A stretch of 64,000 nucleotides of DNA. It comes from Acerihabitans sp035013185. Lineage in GTDB: Bacteria > Pseudomonadota > Gammaproteobacteria > Enterobacterales > Enterobacteriaceae. Positions 1-8,156 of this stretch are shown here, piece by piece. A program made the translations under genes and the position numbers. The stretch lies in NCBI RefSeq assembly GCF_035013185.1, contig NZ_JAYGJO010000005.1:186001-250000 (forward strand), read 5' to 3'. Under the pieces are notes generated by a model. That model was given only the letters and a program-made list of their open reading frames with translations, had not been told where the DNA came from and made no database searches. The number at the start of each line of letters is the position of its first letter. Within the stretch, counting starts at the first letter, position 1.

Positions 1-764
1 GACCGGCGGAAAAATCGTCGTTGGGTGAGAAGGATATTTATGACGTCGTGAAACGGATTATTGACCAGCACGGCACATTGGATGCTACCGCCATCAAAGC
101 TGAGGTATATCGGCAACTCTCCTCTGGTGGGGCGTCTCACTCGCCGGCAGCCAATGGATCGCGTTATGAAGAAATTCGTCATATCCTGGGAAACAGTCCA
201 TGCTTCGGCAACGACATTGATGACGTCGATCTCGTGGCCCGTAGATGTGCACTGGTCTATTGCCAGGAAGTGGAAAAATACACCAACCCACGCGGGGGCC
301 AATTCCAGGCAGGCATTTACCCGGTATCCGCAAACGTACTGTTTGGCAAAGATGTGAGTGCGCTTCCCGATGGCAGATTGGCCAAAGCGCCTTTGGCCGA
401 TGGTGTTTCACCGCGCCAGGGTAAAGATACCCTTGGGCCAACCGCGGCGGCAAACTCGGTGGCTAAACTTGACCATTTCATTGCATCTAACGGAACACTC
501 TATAACCAGAAATTTTTGCCTTCTGCACTGGCAGGTGAAAAGGGTTTGCGCAACTTTAGCGGTTTGGTGAGAAGCTATTTCGATAAAAAAGGCATGCATG
601 TGCAGTTTAATGTTATCGACCGCGCTATATTGATTGAAGCCCAAAAACATCCTGAAGAGCATCAGGATCTGGTGGTGCGTGTTGCCGGTTATAGCGCGCA
701 GTGGGTGGTATTGGCAAAAGAAGTTCAGGACGATATTATCAGCCGTACAGAACAGCACTTCTGA
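1..764 (+). CDS. Glycyl radical enzyme, C-terminal part (CutC-like), 5' end outside window
   Basis: This is the C-terminal third of a pyruvate-formate-lyase-type glycyl radical enzyme. The frame is open from base 3 to the TGA at 762-764, so the gene starts upstream of the window. The glycyl radical motif RVAGYS sits about 30 residues from the end, followed by QDDIISRTEQ, which resembles choline trimethylamine-lyase (CutC) tails. Other family blocks are NPRGGQFQAGIYPVSANV and SNGTLYNQKFLPSAL. The catalytic Cys/Glu loop that separates choline lyase from 1,2-propanediol or glycerol dehydratases lies outside the window, so the substrate cannot be fixed. The activase, diffusion channel, shell protein and two-component system downstream place it in a microcompartment operon. 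Confidence 0.93.
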   Translation, partial: PAEKSSLGEKDIYDVVKRIIDQHGTLDATAIKAEVYRQLSSGGASHSPAANGSRYEEIRHILGNSPCFGNDIDDVDLVARRCALVYCQEVEKYTNPRGGQFQAGIYPVSANVLFGKDVSALPDGRLAKAPLADGVSPRQGKDTLGPTAAANSVAKLDHFIASNGTLYNQKFLPSALAGEKGLRNFSGLVRSYFDKKGMHVQFNVIDRAILIEAQKHPEEHQDLVVRVAGYSAQWVVLAKEVQDDIISRTEQHF

Positions 765-780
765 TTATTATTAATCGTCT

Positions 781-808
781 ATGGGCTGTGCCAAAGGGCA
801 TGGCCCAT
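781..808 (+). terminator. Strong hairpin between glycyl radical enzyme and activase
   Basis: ATGGGCTGTGCC pairs with GGCATGGCCCAT (two wobble pairs) around an AAAG loop, 17 bases after the enzyme stop. No clean T-run follows (GATTAAAAAT), so it may be a partial terminator or an mRNA-stabilising hairpin. Either would let the enzyme be made in excess of its activase. Confidence 0.5.
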
Positions 809-934
809 GATTAAAAATCATCATGGGATCGTTATTTTGATACCCGCAGAATGACGAATATATATCGTAAATATCTTTCTGATAATCTACTTCCATGATG
901 AAAATTTTCTGGTGCATTTATTACGAGTAATGCT

Positions 935-1852
935 ATGAATACTGTCCAGTATGATACAGAAGGCGTGTTATTTAATATTCAGCGCTATTCTTTGCACGAT
1001 GGTCCTGGTATCCGTACGATTCCTTTTTTTAAAGGCTGCCCGCTGGCCTGTAAATGGTGTAGTAATCCAGAATCACAGCGACCCGAGCCCGAATTAATCT
1101 ACAAAAAAAATGAGTGTATACACTGTGGCAAATGTGTGGAAATTTGTCCTCAGCACGCGCTGTCGGTTAATAATCCATACTTTATTGACCGTGAACGCTG
1201 CATAGGATGTGGTAAATGCATCAGCGTTTGTCCAACCCAGGCGTTGGAGATGAAAGGCAAACGTATGACGGTGCGTGACGTGGTGCGAGAACTGCAAAAG
1301 GAGGAAAACCTTTATCGTCGTTCCGGTGGCGGTATTACTCTTTCTGGCGGTGAACCCTTGGCGCAGCCTGAATTCGCGCGTGAATTGTTGAAAGCGTGTA
1401 AAGAGAAAGGATGGCATACCGCTATCGAGACCACGGGTTTCACTTCAAAAGAGGTGATTGAAGATGTTTTTCCTTATGTTGATCTTGCACTGACAGATAT
1501 TAAAGCCATTAACCCCTCAGTGCATAAGAGCAATACGGGCGGTGATAACCGTAAAATCCTCGAGAACTTAATCCGTATTTCATGTATCACTAAGGTTATT
1601 GTCCGCATTCCAGTCATCCCTGGTGTGAATGATAATCCTGAAGAGATTCGTAACATAGGTGAGTTTGCTCGTTTGATGTCAAATGTTAATACAATACATC
1701 TGTTACCTTATCATTCCTTTGGAGAAAATAAATATCAACTCCTTGGGCGTAAATACCCAATGGGTGATGCCTCGACAATGAGTGATAGTAAGATGAGTAC
1801 ATTAAAAAATGAAATTGAATCGTTAGGGTTCAATTGCCAAATAGGTGGATGA
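935..1852 (+). CDS. Glycyl-radical enzyme activating protein (radical SAM, two extra 4Fe-4S clusters)
   Basis: A 305-residue radical-SAM activase that uses reductive cleavage of S-adenosylmethionine to place the radical on the Gly of the partner enzyme. The radical-SAM triad is C35-x3-C39-x2-C42 (GCPLACKWCSNP). A ferredoxin-like insert follows with two CxxCxxCxxxCP motifs (CIHCGKCVEICP and CIGCGKCISVCP, roughly residues 62-102), as in CutD and PFL-activase-like proteins rather than the shorter PflA. SGGEP near residue 133 is the SAM-binding GGE motif. It starts 170 bases after the enzyme gene on the same strand. Length and all cluster ligands look intact. Confidence 0.94.
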   Translation: MNTVQYDTEGVLFNIQRYSLHDGPGIRTIPFFKGCPLACKWCSNPESQRPEPELIYKKNECIHCGKCVEICPQHALSVNNPYFIDRERCIGCGKCISVCPTQALEMKGKRMTVRDVVRELQKEENLYRRSGGGITLSGGEPLAQPEFARELLKACKEKGWHTAIETTGFTSKEVIEDVFPYVDLALTDIKAINPSVHKSNTGGDNRKILENLIRISCITKVIVRIPVIPGVNDNPEEIRNIGEFARLMSNVNTIHLLPYHSFGENKYQLLGRKYPMGDASTMSDSKMSTLKNEIESLGFNCQIGG

Positions 1853-2018
1853 AAATTATCACAAGGCGTAAGTATTTTTGATACTGCACTGCGTTTATGC
1901 CTGTATCGAGAAGAATATTTATCGGAGCCATTCTGTAACTGTAATTTTCATTACACATTTTTAAAATTCTTACTTCTGTCCATCATACAGCGGTAAGCAA
2001 TATGTATAGGAAAACGCT

Positions 2019-2855
2019 ATGACTGACACGCTTAAATCAGTAACAGGGCCATGCATTGCAGAATTTCTCGGCACCGGATTATTTATGTTCTTTGGTACAA
2101 GCGTTTTGTGTGCAGCTAAGGTGGCGGGCGCCAGTTTCGGCTTGTGGGAAATATGTGTGGTATGGGGATTGGGGATCGCCCTGGCTGTCTATTTGACGGC
2201 GGGAATTTCCGGCGCACACCTTAATCCGGCGGTCACTATCGCCTTATGCATGTTCGCTAATTTTAATGCAAAAAAGGTTGTGCCGTATATTTTGGCCCAA
2301 ACGGCCGGTGCGTTTTTTGGTGCAGCGCTGACCTATTTGCTCTATCACAATATGTTTGATATCTACGAACAAGCACATCAGATGGTGCGTGGCAGTCAAG
2401 CGAGCCTGTATTTAGCCAGTATTTTTTCAACGTATCCCGCGGCGAGTATCAGCGTGGGTTTGGCGGCATTCGTGGAAATCGTTATTACATCAATACTCGT
2501 TGGACTGATTATGGCGTTGACCGATGATGGTAATGGTGTGCCTAAAGGTCCGTTGGCACCGTTGCTTATTGGTATCCTGGTCGCTGTCATTGGTGCTGCA
2601 ACCGCGCCGCTAACGGGATTTGCCATGAACCCTGCTCGCGATTTCGGTCCGAAATTATTTACTTATCTTGCCGGCTGGGGCGATATGGCAATGACGGGCG
2701 GCAGGGACATACCCTATTTTATCGTACCGATTGTGGCACCGGTTATCGGCGGTATCCTTGGGGCAGCCATTTATCGTTATTGCATAGATCACCATTTGCC
2801 TCGTTCTATTCACCCGTCCGCTACAGACGTGGTTTCTTCGGGTCCGAGCAATTAA
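2019..2855 (+). CDS. MIP-family channel, aquaglyceroporin/propanediol-facilitator type
   Basis: A 278-residue polytopic membrane channel of the major intrinsic protein family. Both pore motifs are present: HLNPAVT (N69-P70-A71) and MNPARDFGPK near residue 205. The Asp after NPAR marks glycerol or diol facilitators (GlpF, PduF) rather than water-only aquaporins. It lies 166 bases after the activase on the same strand and probably passes a small uncharged substrate or product of the microcompartment, which would favour a diol or glycerol substrate over choline. That is inference. A terminator follows at 2874. Confidence 0.92.
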   Translation: MTDTLKSVTGPCIAEFLGTGLFMFFGTSVLCAAKVAGASFGLWEICVVWGLGIALAVYLTAGISGAHLNPAVTIALCMFANFNAKKVVPYILAQTAGAFFGAALTYLLYHNMFDIYEQAHQMVRGSQASLYLASIFSTYPAASISVGLAAFVEIVITSILVGLIMALTDDGNGVPKGPLAPLLIGILVAVIGAATAPLTGFAMNPARDFGPKLFTYLAGWGDMAMTGGRDIPYFIVPIVAPVIGGILGAAIYRYCIDHHLPRSIHPSATDVVSSGPSN

Positions 2856-2873
2856 TCACGCATCGCCGAGATC

Positions 2874-2910
2874 ATCCATCACGGTTTATGTTTGCCGTGG
2901 TGGATTTTTG
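2874..2910 (+). terminator. Intrinsic terminator after the channel gene
   Basis: ATCCATCACGG pairs with CCGTGGTGGAT (one wobble) around a 10-base loop and is followed by TTTTT. It ends the plus-strand enzyme-activase-channel transcript. Confidence 0.85.
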
Positions 2911-2943
2911 CGTTAAGTATGATTCGTTTGTGCCATTAGCCAT

Positions 2944-2973
2944 AAAAAAACATGCCATTCAATGGATGGCATG
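2944..2973 (-). terminator. Intrinsic terminator for the shell-protein transcript (minus strand)
   Basis: CATGCCAT (2951-2958) pairs with ATGGCATG (2966-2973) around a 7-base loop. On the minus strand the stem is followed by seven T (the A-run at 2944-2950). It lies downstream of the leftward metK-shell unit. A near copy without the T-run is at 3137-3159. Confidence 0.75.
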
Positions 2974-3136
2974 AGTTTGATGACAACGTCGTGCTTGCGG
3001 GCATGATGGACAAGATCGTAAAGACGCCGTAAATCCGTCCATGGAGGCTCGTGCGCGCCATCCCTGGCGCGCTACGCTTTACTTTTCTTACCCATCATAC
3101 CCCCCGCTAACGCGTGTGCACGTTTGTCAGCAGTCT

Positions 3137-3159
3137 GATGCCATTCAATGGGTGGCATG
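3137..3159. repeat. Second copy of the TGCCATTCAATGG inverted repeat
   Basis: This 23-base sequence differs from 2951-2973 at two or three positions and keeps a 6-bp stem (ATGCCA/TGGCAT). It lies 40 bases past the shell gene stop, between that gene and the terminator-like copy. No T-run follows on either strand. Confidence 0.6.
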
Positions 3160-3199
3160 TTTAGCCAGTGACCGGCACCCGTTACGGTGGAACGGCTAT

Positions 3200-3958
3200 T
3201 TATTTGCGTCTTTTTTTAGGCGCGACAGCCGGGACGTCGGCTACTATGTCGGTCTGGGCGGCAGGGTGATCTGTAGGCGCTTCAGCTACTGTAGGGGCCT
3301 GGTCGGCAGGGTGATCTGCAGGTGTTTCAGCTACCGTAGGGGCCTGGTCGGCAGGGTGATCTGCAGGTGTTTCAGCTACCGTAGGCGCCTGGCCGGCAGG
3401 GTGATCTGTAGAGGCTTCAGCTACCTTGGGGACTTGGACTGTGGGTTGAGTTGTAGAGGTGTTAGCTATTGGCTCGGGCTCATTAACAGATTGGGTGTCT
3501 GCCTGTATAGCATGATCAGTGCGTTGGGTCATGTTCTCCCTGCTATCCATACATGATGATGGCGCGTTGTTTTCGATAATGGCCACAGGTATCTTTTGGC
3601 CAATAGGGTGTTCTGGCGTTGGCGTTGGCGTTGGCGTTGGCGTTGGTGTTTGCTGTTCGGGTACGGTGATTCCTACGGTGTCGGCAGAATAGACTATTCC
3701 CTCAATACCTTCCGCCGTGCGGGCAATGACTTTATGTGCATAAACATGCCCGACTCTACTGGCGGCGCTAACGGCGGCGGAGATGGCGGCATTGATTGCG
3801 CCCACTTCTCCCTCAAATTTGACCGTAACCATACCTCCGCCTTTTGCTAATTCATAACCCACCAGATTGACGTTGGCGGACTTGAGTGCAGCATCTGCGG
3901 CTTCCACTGCCGCAACCAACCCGACGGTTTCAATCAGACCTAAACTTTGCCTGGACAT
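3200..3958 (-). CDS. Bacterial microcompartment hexameric shell protein with long repetitive C-terminal tail
   Basis: 252 residues. The first ~90 form one BMC domain of the PduA/EutM type (SLGLIETVGLVAAVEAADAA and GEVGAINAAISAAVSAA), which assembles into hexameric shell tiles. The rest is unusual: a (PT)n stretch near residues 105-115, a low-complexity region, four ~15-residue repeats built on APTVAE-PADHPADQ, and a basic end (KKRRK). One Cys in the tail argues against a PduK-like iron-sulfur site. The ATG at 3958 has an AGGAGAAGG site. It lies 81 bases after metK on the same strand. The remaining shell genes must be upstream of the window. The tail may be a disordered linker, but no function is known to me. 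Confidence 0.93.
   Translation of the reverse strand: MSRQSLGLIETVGLVAAVEAADAALKSANVNLVGYELAKGGGMVTVKFEGEVGAINAAISAAVSAASRVGHVYAHKVIARTAEGIEGIVYSADTVGITVPEQQTPTPTPTPTPTPEHPIGQKIPVAIIENNAPSSCMDSRENMTQRTDHAIQADTQSVNEPEPIANTSTTQPTVQVPKVAEASTDHPAGQAPTVAETPADHPADQAPTVAETPADHPADQAPTVAEAPTDHPAAQTDIVADVPAVAPKKRRK
3256..3435. repeat. Four tandem 45-bp coding repeats in the shell protein tail
   Basis: Units begin near 3256, 3301, 3346 and 3391. The middle two are almost identical. Each encodes 15 residues, so copy-number change keeps the reading frame. The outer units carry substitutions, as expected for older copies. Confidence 0.9.
3615..3650. repeat. GGCGTT hexanucleotide tandem repeat (six units, last one variant)
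   Basis: Five perfect GGCGTT units and one GGTGTT encode the Pro-Thr repeat that joins the BMC domain to the tail. The period of 6 preserves the frame, so slippage would change linker length and not switch the gene off. Confidence 0.9.
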
Positions 3959-4039
3959 AACCTTCTCCTGTATATTTATTCATCATGTGTAGCGCGATAG
4001 TCGGGTTGTGCATGGGTGGGCCTGCTTGCTTGCAAAGCC

Positions 4040-5191
4040 TTAACGACCAGCGTCTTCACGCAATAACGCCGCTTTATCCGTCATTTCCCAGGGAAAAATC
4101 CCCCGACCAAAATGCCCATAGCAGGCCGTTTTACGATAACGAGGCACCAGAAGATCCAGCATCTGAATAATGCCGAAAACACTGAGATCAAAATGGTGAT
4201 TGATCAGTTGTTGTAGTTTTGCCGACGACATTTTACCGCTACCAAAAGTATTCACTCGCAGCGAGACCGGATGAGAAATGCCGATTGCCCATGCCAGTTG
4301 CACCTCGCAGCGTGTCGCTAGCCCCGCGGCGACAATATTCTTCGCCACGTATCGCGCCGCATAGGCAGCCGAACGGTCAACCTTTGACGGATCCTTACCG
4401 GAGAATGCACCACCACCATGGCGGGCGGCACCACCATAAGTATCCACCATGATCTTTCTCCCCGTCAGGCCACAATCTCCTGCTGGCCCGCCGATCACAA
4501 ATTGCCCGGCAGGATTAATGAGAAACTGGGTATCCGGTGTTAGCCAACTGGCAGGGAATACGGGTTTGATAATGTCTTCAATGACCGCTTCTCGTAACAT
4601 CGCCAGGGAAATTTCAGGACTATGTTGCGTGGAGACAACAATCACATCGGCACACTGAACGTTATTTTCGTGGTAACGCAGCGTCACCTGGCTTTTAGCA
4701 TCGGGCAATAAGAAAGGCAAACGCCGGGTTTTGCGTAATAAGGACTGACGTTCCATCAGTCGGTGCGCATACATCAACGGTGCAGGCATATATTCCGGCG
4801 TTTCACTGCAGGCATAACCGAAGGTGATACCCTGATCACCGGCACCCAGTAACTGGGGGGATGTTCCGCAAATGCCCCGCGCGATATCTTCAGACTGTTT
4901 GCCAAGGAGATTAAGCACCCCACACGTCTGCGCATCAAAACCCGTTCGGGAATGGTCGTAACCAATGTCTTTAATTGTGCTGCGAATAATATGCTCAATA
5001 TCAACAGCAGCTTGTGAGGAAATTTCGCCGGCAACAATAGCAATGCCGGTTTTAAGCATGCATTCACATGCCACTTTTGCCCAAGGGTCCTGTAATAGCA
5101 CTGCATCCAGAATAGCATCCGCAATCTGGTCAGCCATTTTATCCGGATGCCCTTCAGCAACTGATTCAGAAGTAAACAGATAATCGTCCAC
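4040..5191 (-). CDS. metK: S-adenosylmethionine synthetase, microcompartment-associated copy
   Basis: 383 residues, the usual MetK length. It makes SAM from methionine and ATP. Signatures seen are the N-terminal FTSESVAEGHPDKMADQIAD block, GAGDQGITFGYA, and the P-loop-like GGGAFSGKDPSKVDRSAAY block. The rest is divergent, so this is likely a paralogue and not the housekeeping enzyme. It is transcribed with the shell gene and away from the two-component genes. Every round of glycyl radical activation consumes SAM, so a local synthetase makes sense beside the activase. All core motifs look intact. Confidence 0.94.
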   Translation of the reverse strand: MDDYLFTSESVAEGHPDKMADQIADAILDAVLLQDPWAKVACECMLKTGIAIVAGEISSQAAVDIEHIIRSTIKDIGYDHSRTGFDAQTCGVLNLLGKQSEDIARGICGTSPQLLGAGDQGITFGYACSETPEYMPAPLMYAHRLMERQSLLRKTRRLPFLLPDAKSQVTLRYHENNVQCADVIVVSTQHSPEISLAMLREAVIEDIIKPVFPASWLTPDTQFLINPAGQFVIGGPAGDCGLTGRKIMVDTYGGAARHGGGAFSGKDPSKVDRSAAYAARYVAKNIVAAGLATRCEVQLAWAIGISHPVSLRVNTFGSGKMSSAKLQQLINHHFDLSVFGIIQMLDLLVPRYRKTACYGHFGRGIFPWEMTDKAALLREDAGR

Positions 5192-5212
5192 ATCATCACC
5201 GAGTGTCTGGAT

Positions 5213-5239
5213 GGTTTATTACTATTGTAGTGATAAACC
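5213..5239. promoter_or_regulatory. 27-bp inverted repeat just upstream of metK
   Basis: Arms GGTTTATTACTA and TAGTGATAAACC flank a TTG centre with a single arm mismatch. It lies 22 bases upstream of the metK start. It is AT-rich with no T-run, so an operator is likelier than a terminator. It does not match the MetJ box. The neighbouring AraC-type response regulator is a candidate ligand by position only. Confidence 0.5.
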
Positions 5240-5337
5240 TAAATTATGAAGTGAACTATCTTGCTAGCATGGTGGATTTTTTTGTTTTCTTTTCGGCGGT
5301 TATAACAAAATTAAAACAGCCGTAGTGAGTTGTGCTG

Positions 5338-6384
5338 TTAACTGTGTTCTAGTGAACCCATTTTGCGATAATCGGATGGAGCCATTCCGGTTTCTTTCTT
5401 GAAAATACGACAAAAATAGTTTGCATCTTGGTAAGACAACTCTAAAGCAATGGTATTTACCTTAAGATCACTAAATTGCAATAGCGATTTTGCAATACTG
5501 ATTTTTCGATTGGATATGTAATTCGAAAAGCCAATGCCGGTGATTTTTTTAAATGCACGGCTCAGATAACATGGACTGACAAATGATTTTGCAGCAATAT
5601 CATCGAGTGTCAGATTTTTGAGAATATTTTCTTCAATATGAAATTTAGCGCGATCAACAAAATCCATAGTAACACTGCAATTTTTGGCTGTATGTTCAAA
5701 CACCCCAACGCTTATGCTGAGCATCGCCAGCATCATACGATAGTAGGAATGTGCCGAAAGGCCATGCATTTTGATATCCTGAATGAGTAAACCGTTTTTT
5801 ATATGCAAATGAGCACACTTATCGCCTTTGCTAGCAATAGCTTGATTGAATATTTCAAGAAAATCAGTTATTTTTTTGTGTTGGCCAATCTGACGTTCCT
5901 GACTTGCATCATCCAGAATGTTAAACATATAGTCATGCCATTGCGGATAATCGCACCTGTCGATTAATGAGAATATTTTTTTCTTCATTTCTCTGGACTG
6001 AGTATTATCATCCTCATTGTACTCTAGTGTTTTCTTAATGGTATCCAAAAGAATGCTTTGTTTCACGGGTTTTAAAAGATATTCATCAACCTTTAACGTA
6101 ATCATATTTCGGGCAAGATCAAAATCATCGTTTGCGGTGGTGACGATGATTTTTGTTTTGGTATTTTTTGTTCTTAGATATTCAATAACCTGACTACCGT
6201 TTGGTAAGGGTATATTGATATCCACAAAGATCATATCAATCTTATTAAGTTGATCAATTAGCTGAATGGCTTTTTTACCCGTGGATGCTTCATAGATAAT
6301 TGAATTATCGACGCAATTAGATATAATTCTACGCAAAGCCTCAGACTCAATATGTTCATCTTCAACAATAACAATATTATACAT
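5338..6384 (-). CDS. Two-component response regulator, receiver plus AraC-type HTH (YesN-like)
   Basis: 348 residues. The receiver domain (1-120) has acidic residues E8/D9/E10, phospho-acceptor D55 (IFVDINIPLPNG) and the LLKPV lysine. A linker follows, then an AraC DNA-binding domain at about 245-343 (LTLDDIAAKSFVSPCYLSRAFKKITG and the second helix pair ending in FKKETGMAPSDYRK). It starts 3 bases after the kinase stop, so the two are co-transcribed and probably form a pair. Such PocR-kinase/AraC-regulator pairs are known beside microcompartment operons. Likely target: the operons in 1-5191. Confidence 0.92.
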   Translation of the reverse strand: MYNIVIVEDEHIESEALRRIISNCVDNSIIYEASTGKKAIQLIDQLNKIDMIFVDINIPLPNGSQVIEYLRTKNTKTKIIVTTANDDFDLARNMITLKVDEYLLKPVKQSILLDTIKKTLEYNEDDNTQSREMKKKIFSLIDRCDYPQWHDYMFNILDDASQERQIGQHKKITDFLEIFNQAIASKGDKCAHLHIKNGLLIQDIKMHGLSAHSYYRMMLAMLSISVGVFEHTAKNCSVTMDFVDRAKFHIEENILKNLTLDDIAAKSFVSPCYLSRAFKKITGIGFSNYISNRKISIAKSLLQFSDLKVNTIALELSYQDANYFCRIFKKETGMAPSDYRKMGSLEHS

Positions 6385-6387
6385 GAT

Positions 6388-7656
6388 CTATCTCCAGCTT
6401 ATCGCAGTTTCTAGCATTGGAAATCGTAGTTTGATAGTTGTTCCCATATTGGGTTTATACGGGCTCATGATTTCCAGGCCATAACTATCACCAAATAATA
6501 ATTGGAGTCTATTTTTTATATTATTTATACCGATTCCTCCTTTTTTCCTATTTTCGTCACCCGACAAAATTTGTTCAATATCCTGCTTGGAAATACCATC
6601 ACCATTATCTGTGACTTCAATAATAACGTCACGTTCATCGTCAGTTGCTCTGATCAGAAGGTGACTACTGGTTTCGCGTGGCTCAACAACATAGTTGAAA
6701 AAATTCTCAACGAGAGGTTGTAATGTGAGAAATGGGCACACTACGTTGAAATATTTTTCTGGAATATCACAATGATAATCAAATCTATCATTCATTCTCA
6801 TTTTTTGTATTGACATATAGCTATTGACGTAATTCATCTCATTCTGTAATGTAATTAGGCCATTGTGATTTTTCTTCAATAAATAACGCATCATGTCGGA
6901 AAAATCATGCACCATTGTTTCCGTGCGTTGCGCATCTTCTAAGAATGCCAGCCGTCCAATAGTGTTTAATACATTAAATAGGAAGTGAGGGTTAATCTGA
7001 TATGACAGCGCTTTTAATTCTGCTTCGTGTAATGAACGTTCTATTTCAACCCGTTTTCTGAGTTCATCGGTTAACTCAAGATCTTTTTTGTGGAGTTCTC
7101 TTTGAATATTATTTGCATGTGCCTGCTCAACTAAATAAGAGGCAACATGCAACAATGTATATGCTGTAGATTCGAATCGATCATAGGGCATACGTTTGGT
7201 ATTTTGATGTAAATCAATTAGCCAAGGGTTTTCTTCCCATATTTTTTCATTATCAAGTATGTAGGGTATTTCCAGCTCTTTTTCGTTCTCTACCTTGACC
7301 TGACCAGAGATAAATGCCCCCAAGTAATGATTGTCAATCATAATGGGTACAGCGAATTCGACAAAACCACAATAGCATCGATAAACCACAGGCTTACTTG
7401 CCTGCATCGCTGCACGACCTCCTGCATTATCACTTTCATAACAATGATGTGCGAGCTCTGAATTGAGGCGGGATCGCGCACAAAAGTCTGAGAATCCGCT
7501 TGGTTTTGTGACCGGGACACCATCACCATCCACCACGACCAACGCAATCATCATTGACTTACTAAAATTATCCTGCAGTGTCTGAAGTCTTTTGACATCA
7601 AGAAATTCATGTAGATAATATTTATTATTCACTTTAGACACCCGCAGATTTAACAA
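6388..7656 (-). CDS. Sensor histidine kinase with PocR sensory domain (LytS/YesM class)
   Basis: 422 residues with no transmembrane segment, so a cytosolic sensor. Residues ~15-180 are a PocR domain (LQDNFSKSMMIALVVVDGDG, FCARSRLN, CYCGFVEFAVPI). It is named after the propanediol-utilisation regulator and is thought to bind small diol-like or related ligands. Then come a short coiled coil, the His_kinase motif with H224 (QINPHFLFNVLNTI), and a HATPase domain with NGDGIS and KGGIGINNIKNRL. It is the first gene of a two-gene operon with the response regulator. It probably reports the cytosolic substrate of the glycyl radical enzyme. Confidence 0.92.
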   Translation of the reverse strand: MLNLRVSKVNNKYYLHEFLDVKRLQTLQDNFSKSMMIALVVVDGDGVPVTKPSGFSDFCARSRLNSELAHHCYESDNAGGRAAMQASKPVVYRCYCGFVEFAVPIMIDNHYLGAFISGQVKVENEKELEIPYILDNEKIWEENPWLIDLHQNTKRMPYDRFESTAYTLLHVASYLVEQAHANNIQRELHKKDLELTDELRKRVEIERSLHEAELKALSYQINPHFLFNVLNTIGRLAFLEDAQRTETMVHDFSDMMRYLLKKNHNGLITLQNEMNYVNSYMSIQKMRMNDRFDYHCDIPEKYFNVVCPFLTLQPLVENFFNYVVEPRETSSHLLIRATDDERDVIIEVTDNGDGISKQDIEQILSGDENRKKGGIGINNIKNRLQLLFGDSYGLEIMSPYKPNMGTTIKLRFPMLETAISWR

Positions 7657-8156
7657 ACAAAACCTATATATGGAAATATATACTGTTTATCAAAAAAAAA
7701 TATTGAAACGGATCACAGCAGCAGAAGTATTGGTGTTAATAGCCTGTTGCTTAAAAAGTCTTAATGTTAACTTTAGGTAAAAATTTGCAAGGTAGACAAT
7801 AAAATAATTTATTCAAAAATAAGTGTGATTTTCGTAATATAAATTAGTTTATAACTTAATTTGTTATATAAGTATTTAATGTGATTTAATTGATTTATTA
7901 ATTCAGTAGTGATTGCAATAAATGTTTTTTGGGCGATATGTCTCTGACACTTCAATTTATTCTCGGAGCATAGAATGACCTATTTATGGGCAAAAAAAAC
8001 AAGTCAGTGGGGGTGTTAACCTGCGTTCAAAAAAGGACAAATTGACCCGAGGTAGGTAGGTGGCCAATGATGATCATCAGCACACCTAGCCTATAGTTTG
8101 ATTAAAATAAATATATGGAGCCAAACCTGTTGGCAACGCAGTCCTACCGCCGCTTA
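7657..8156. other. AT-rich non-coding stretch upstream of the kinase operon
   Basis: No supportable gene. It is very AT-rich with TGTGA half-sites near 7825 and 7880, and presumably holds the promoter of the kinase operon reading leftward. No terminator or RNA gene is evident. Confidence 0.5.

Noticed and set aside
3256..3435. Evenly spaced 45-bp repeats that look like a CRISPR array
   Set aside because: The units abut without spacers, are in frame and encode the tail of the shell protein.
3041..3556. Long open frame on the plus strand opposite the shell gene
   Set aside because: It is an antisense echo of the in-frame repeats, with no ribosome binding site and a biased composition.
3615..3650. 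Hexanucleotide repeat as a phase-variation switch
   Set aside because: The period of 6 cannot shift the frame; only linker length would change.
5213..5239. Reading the dyad as a SAM riboswitch for metK
   Set aside because: Far too short and lacking the multi-helix core of any SAM riboswitch class.
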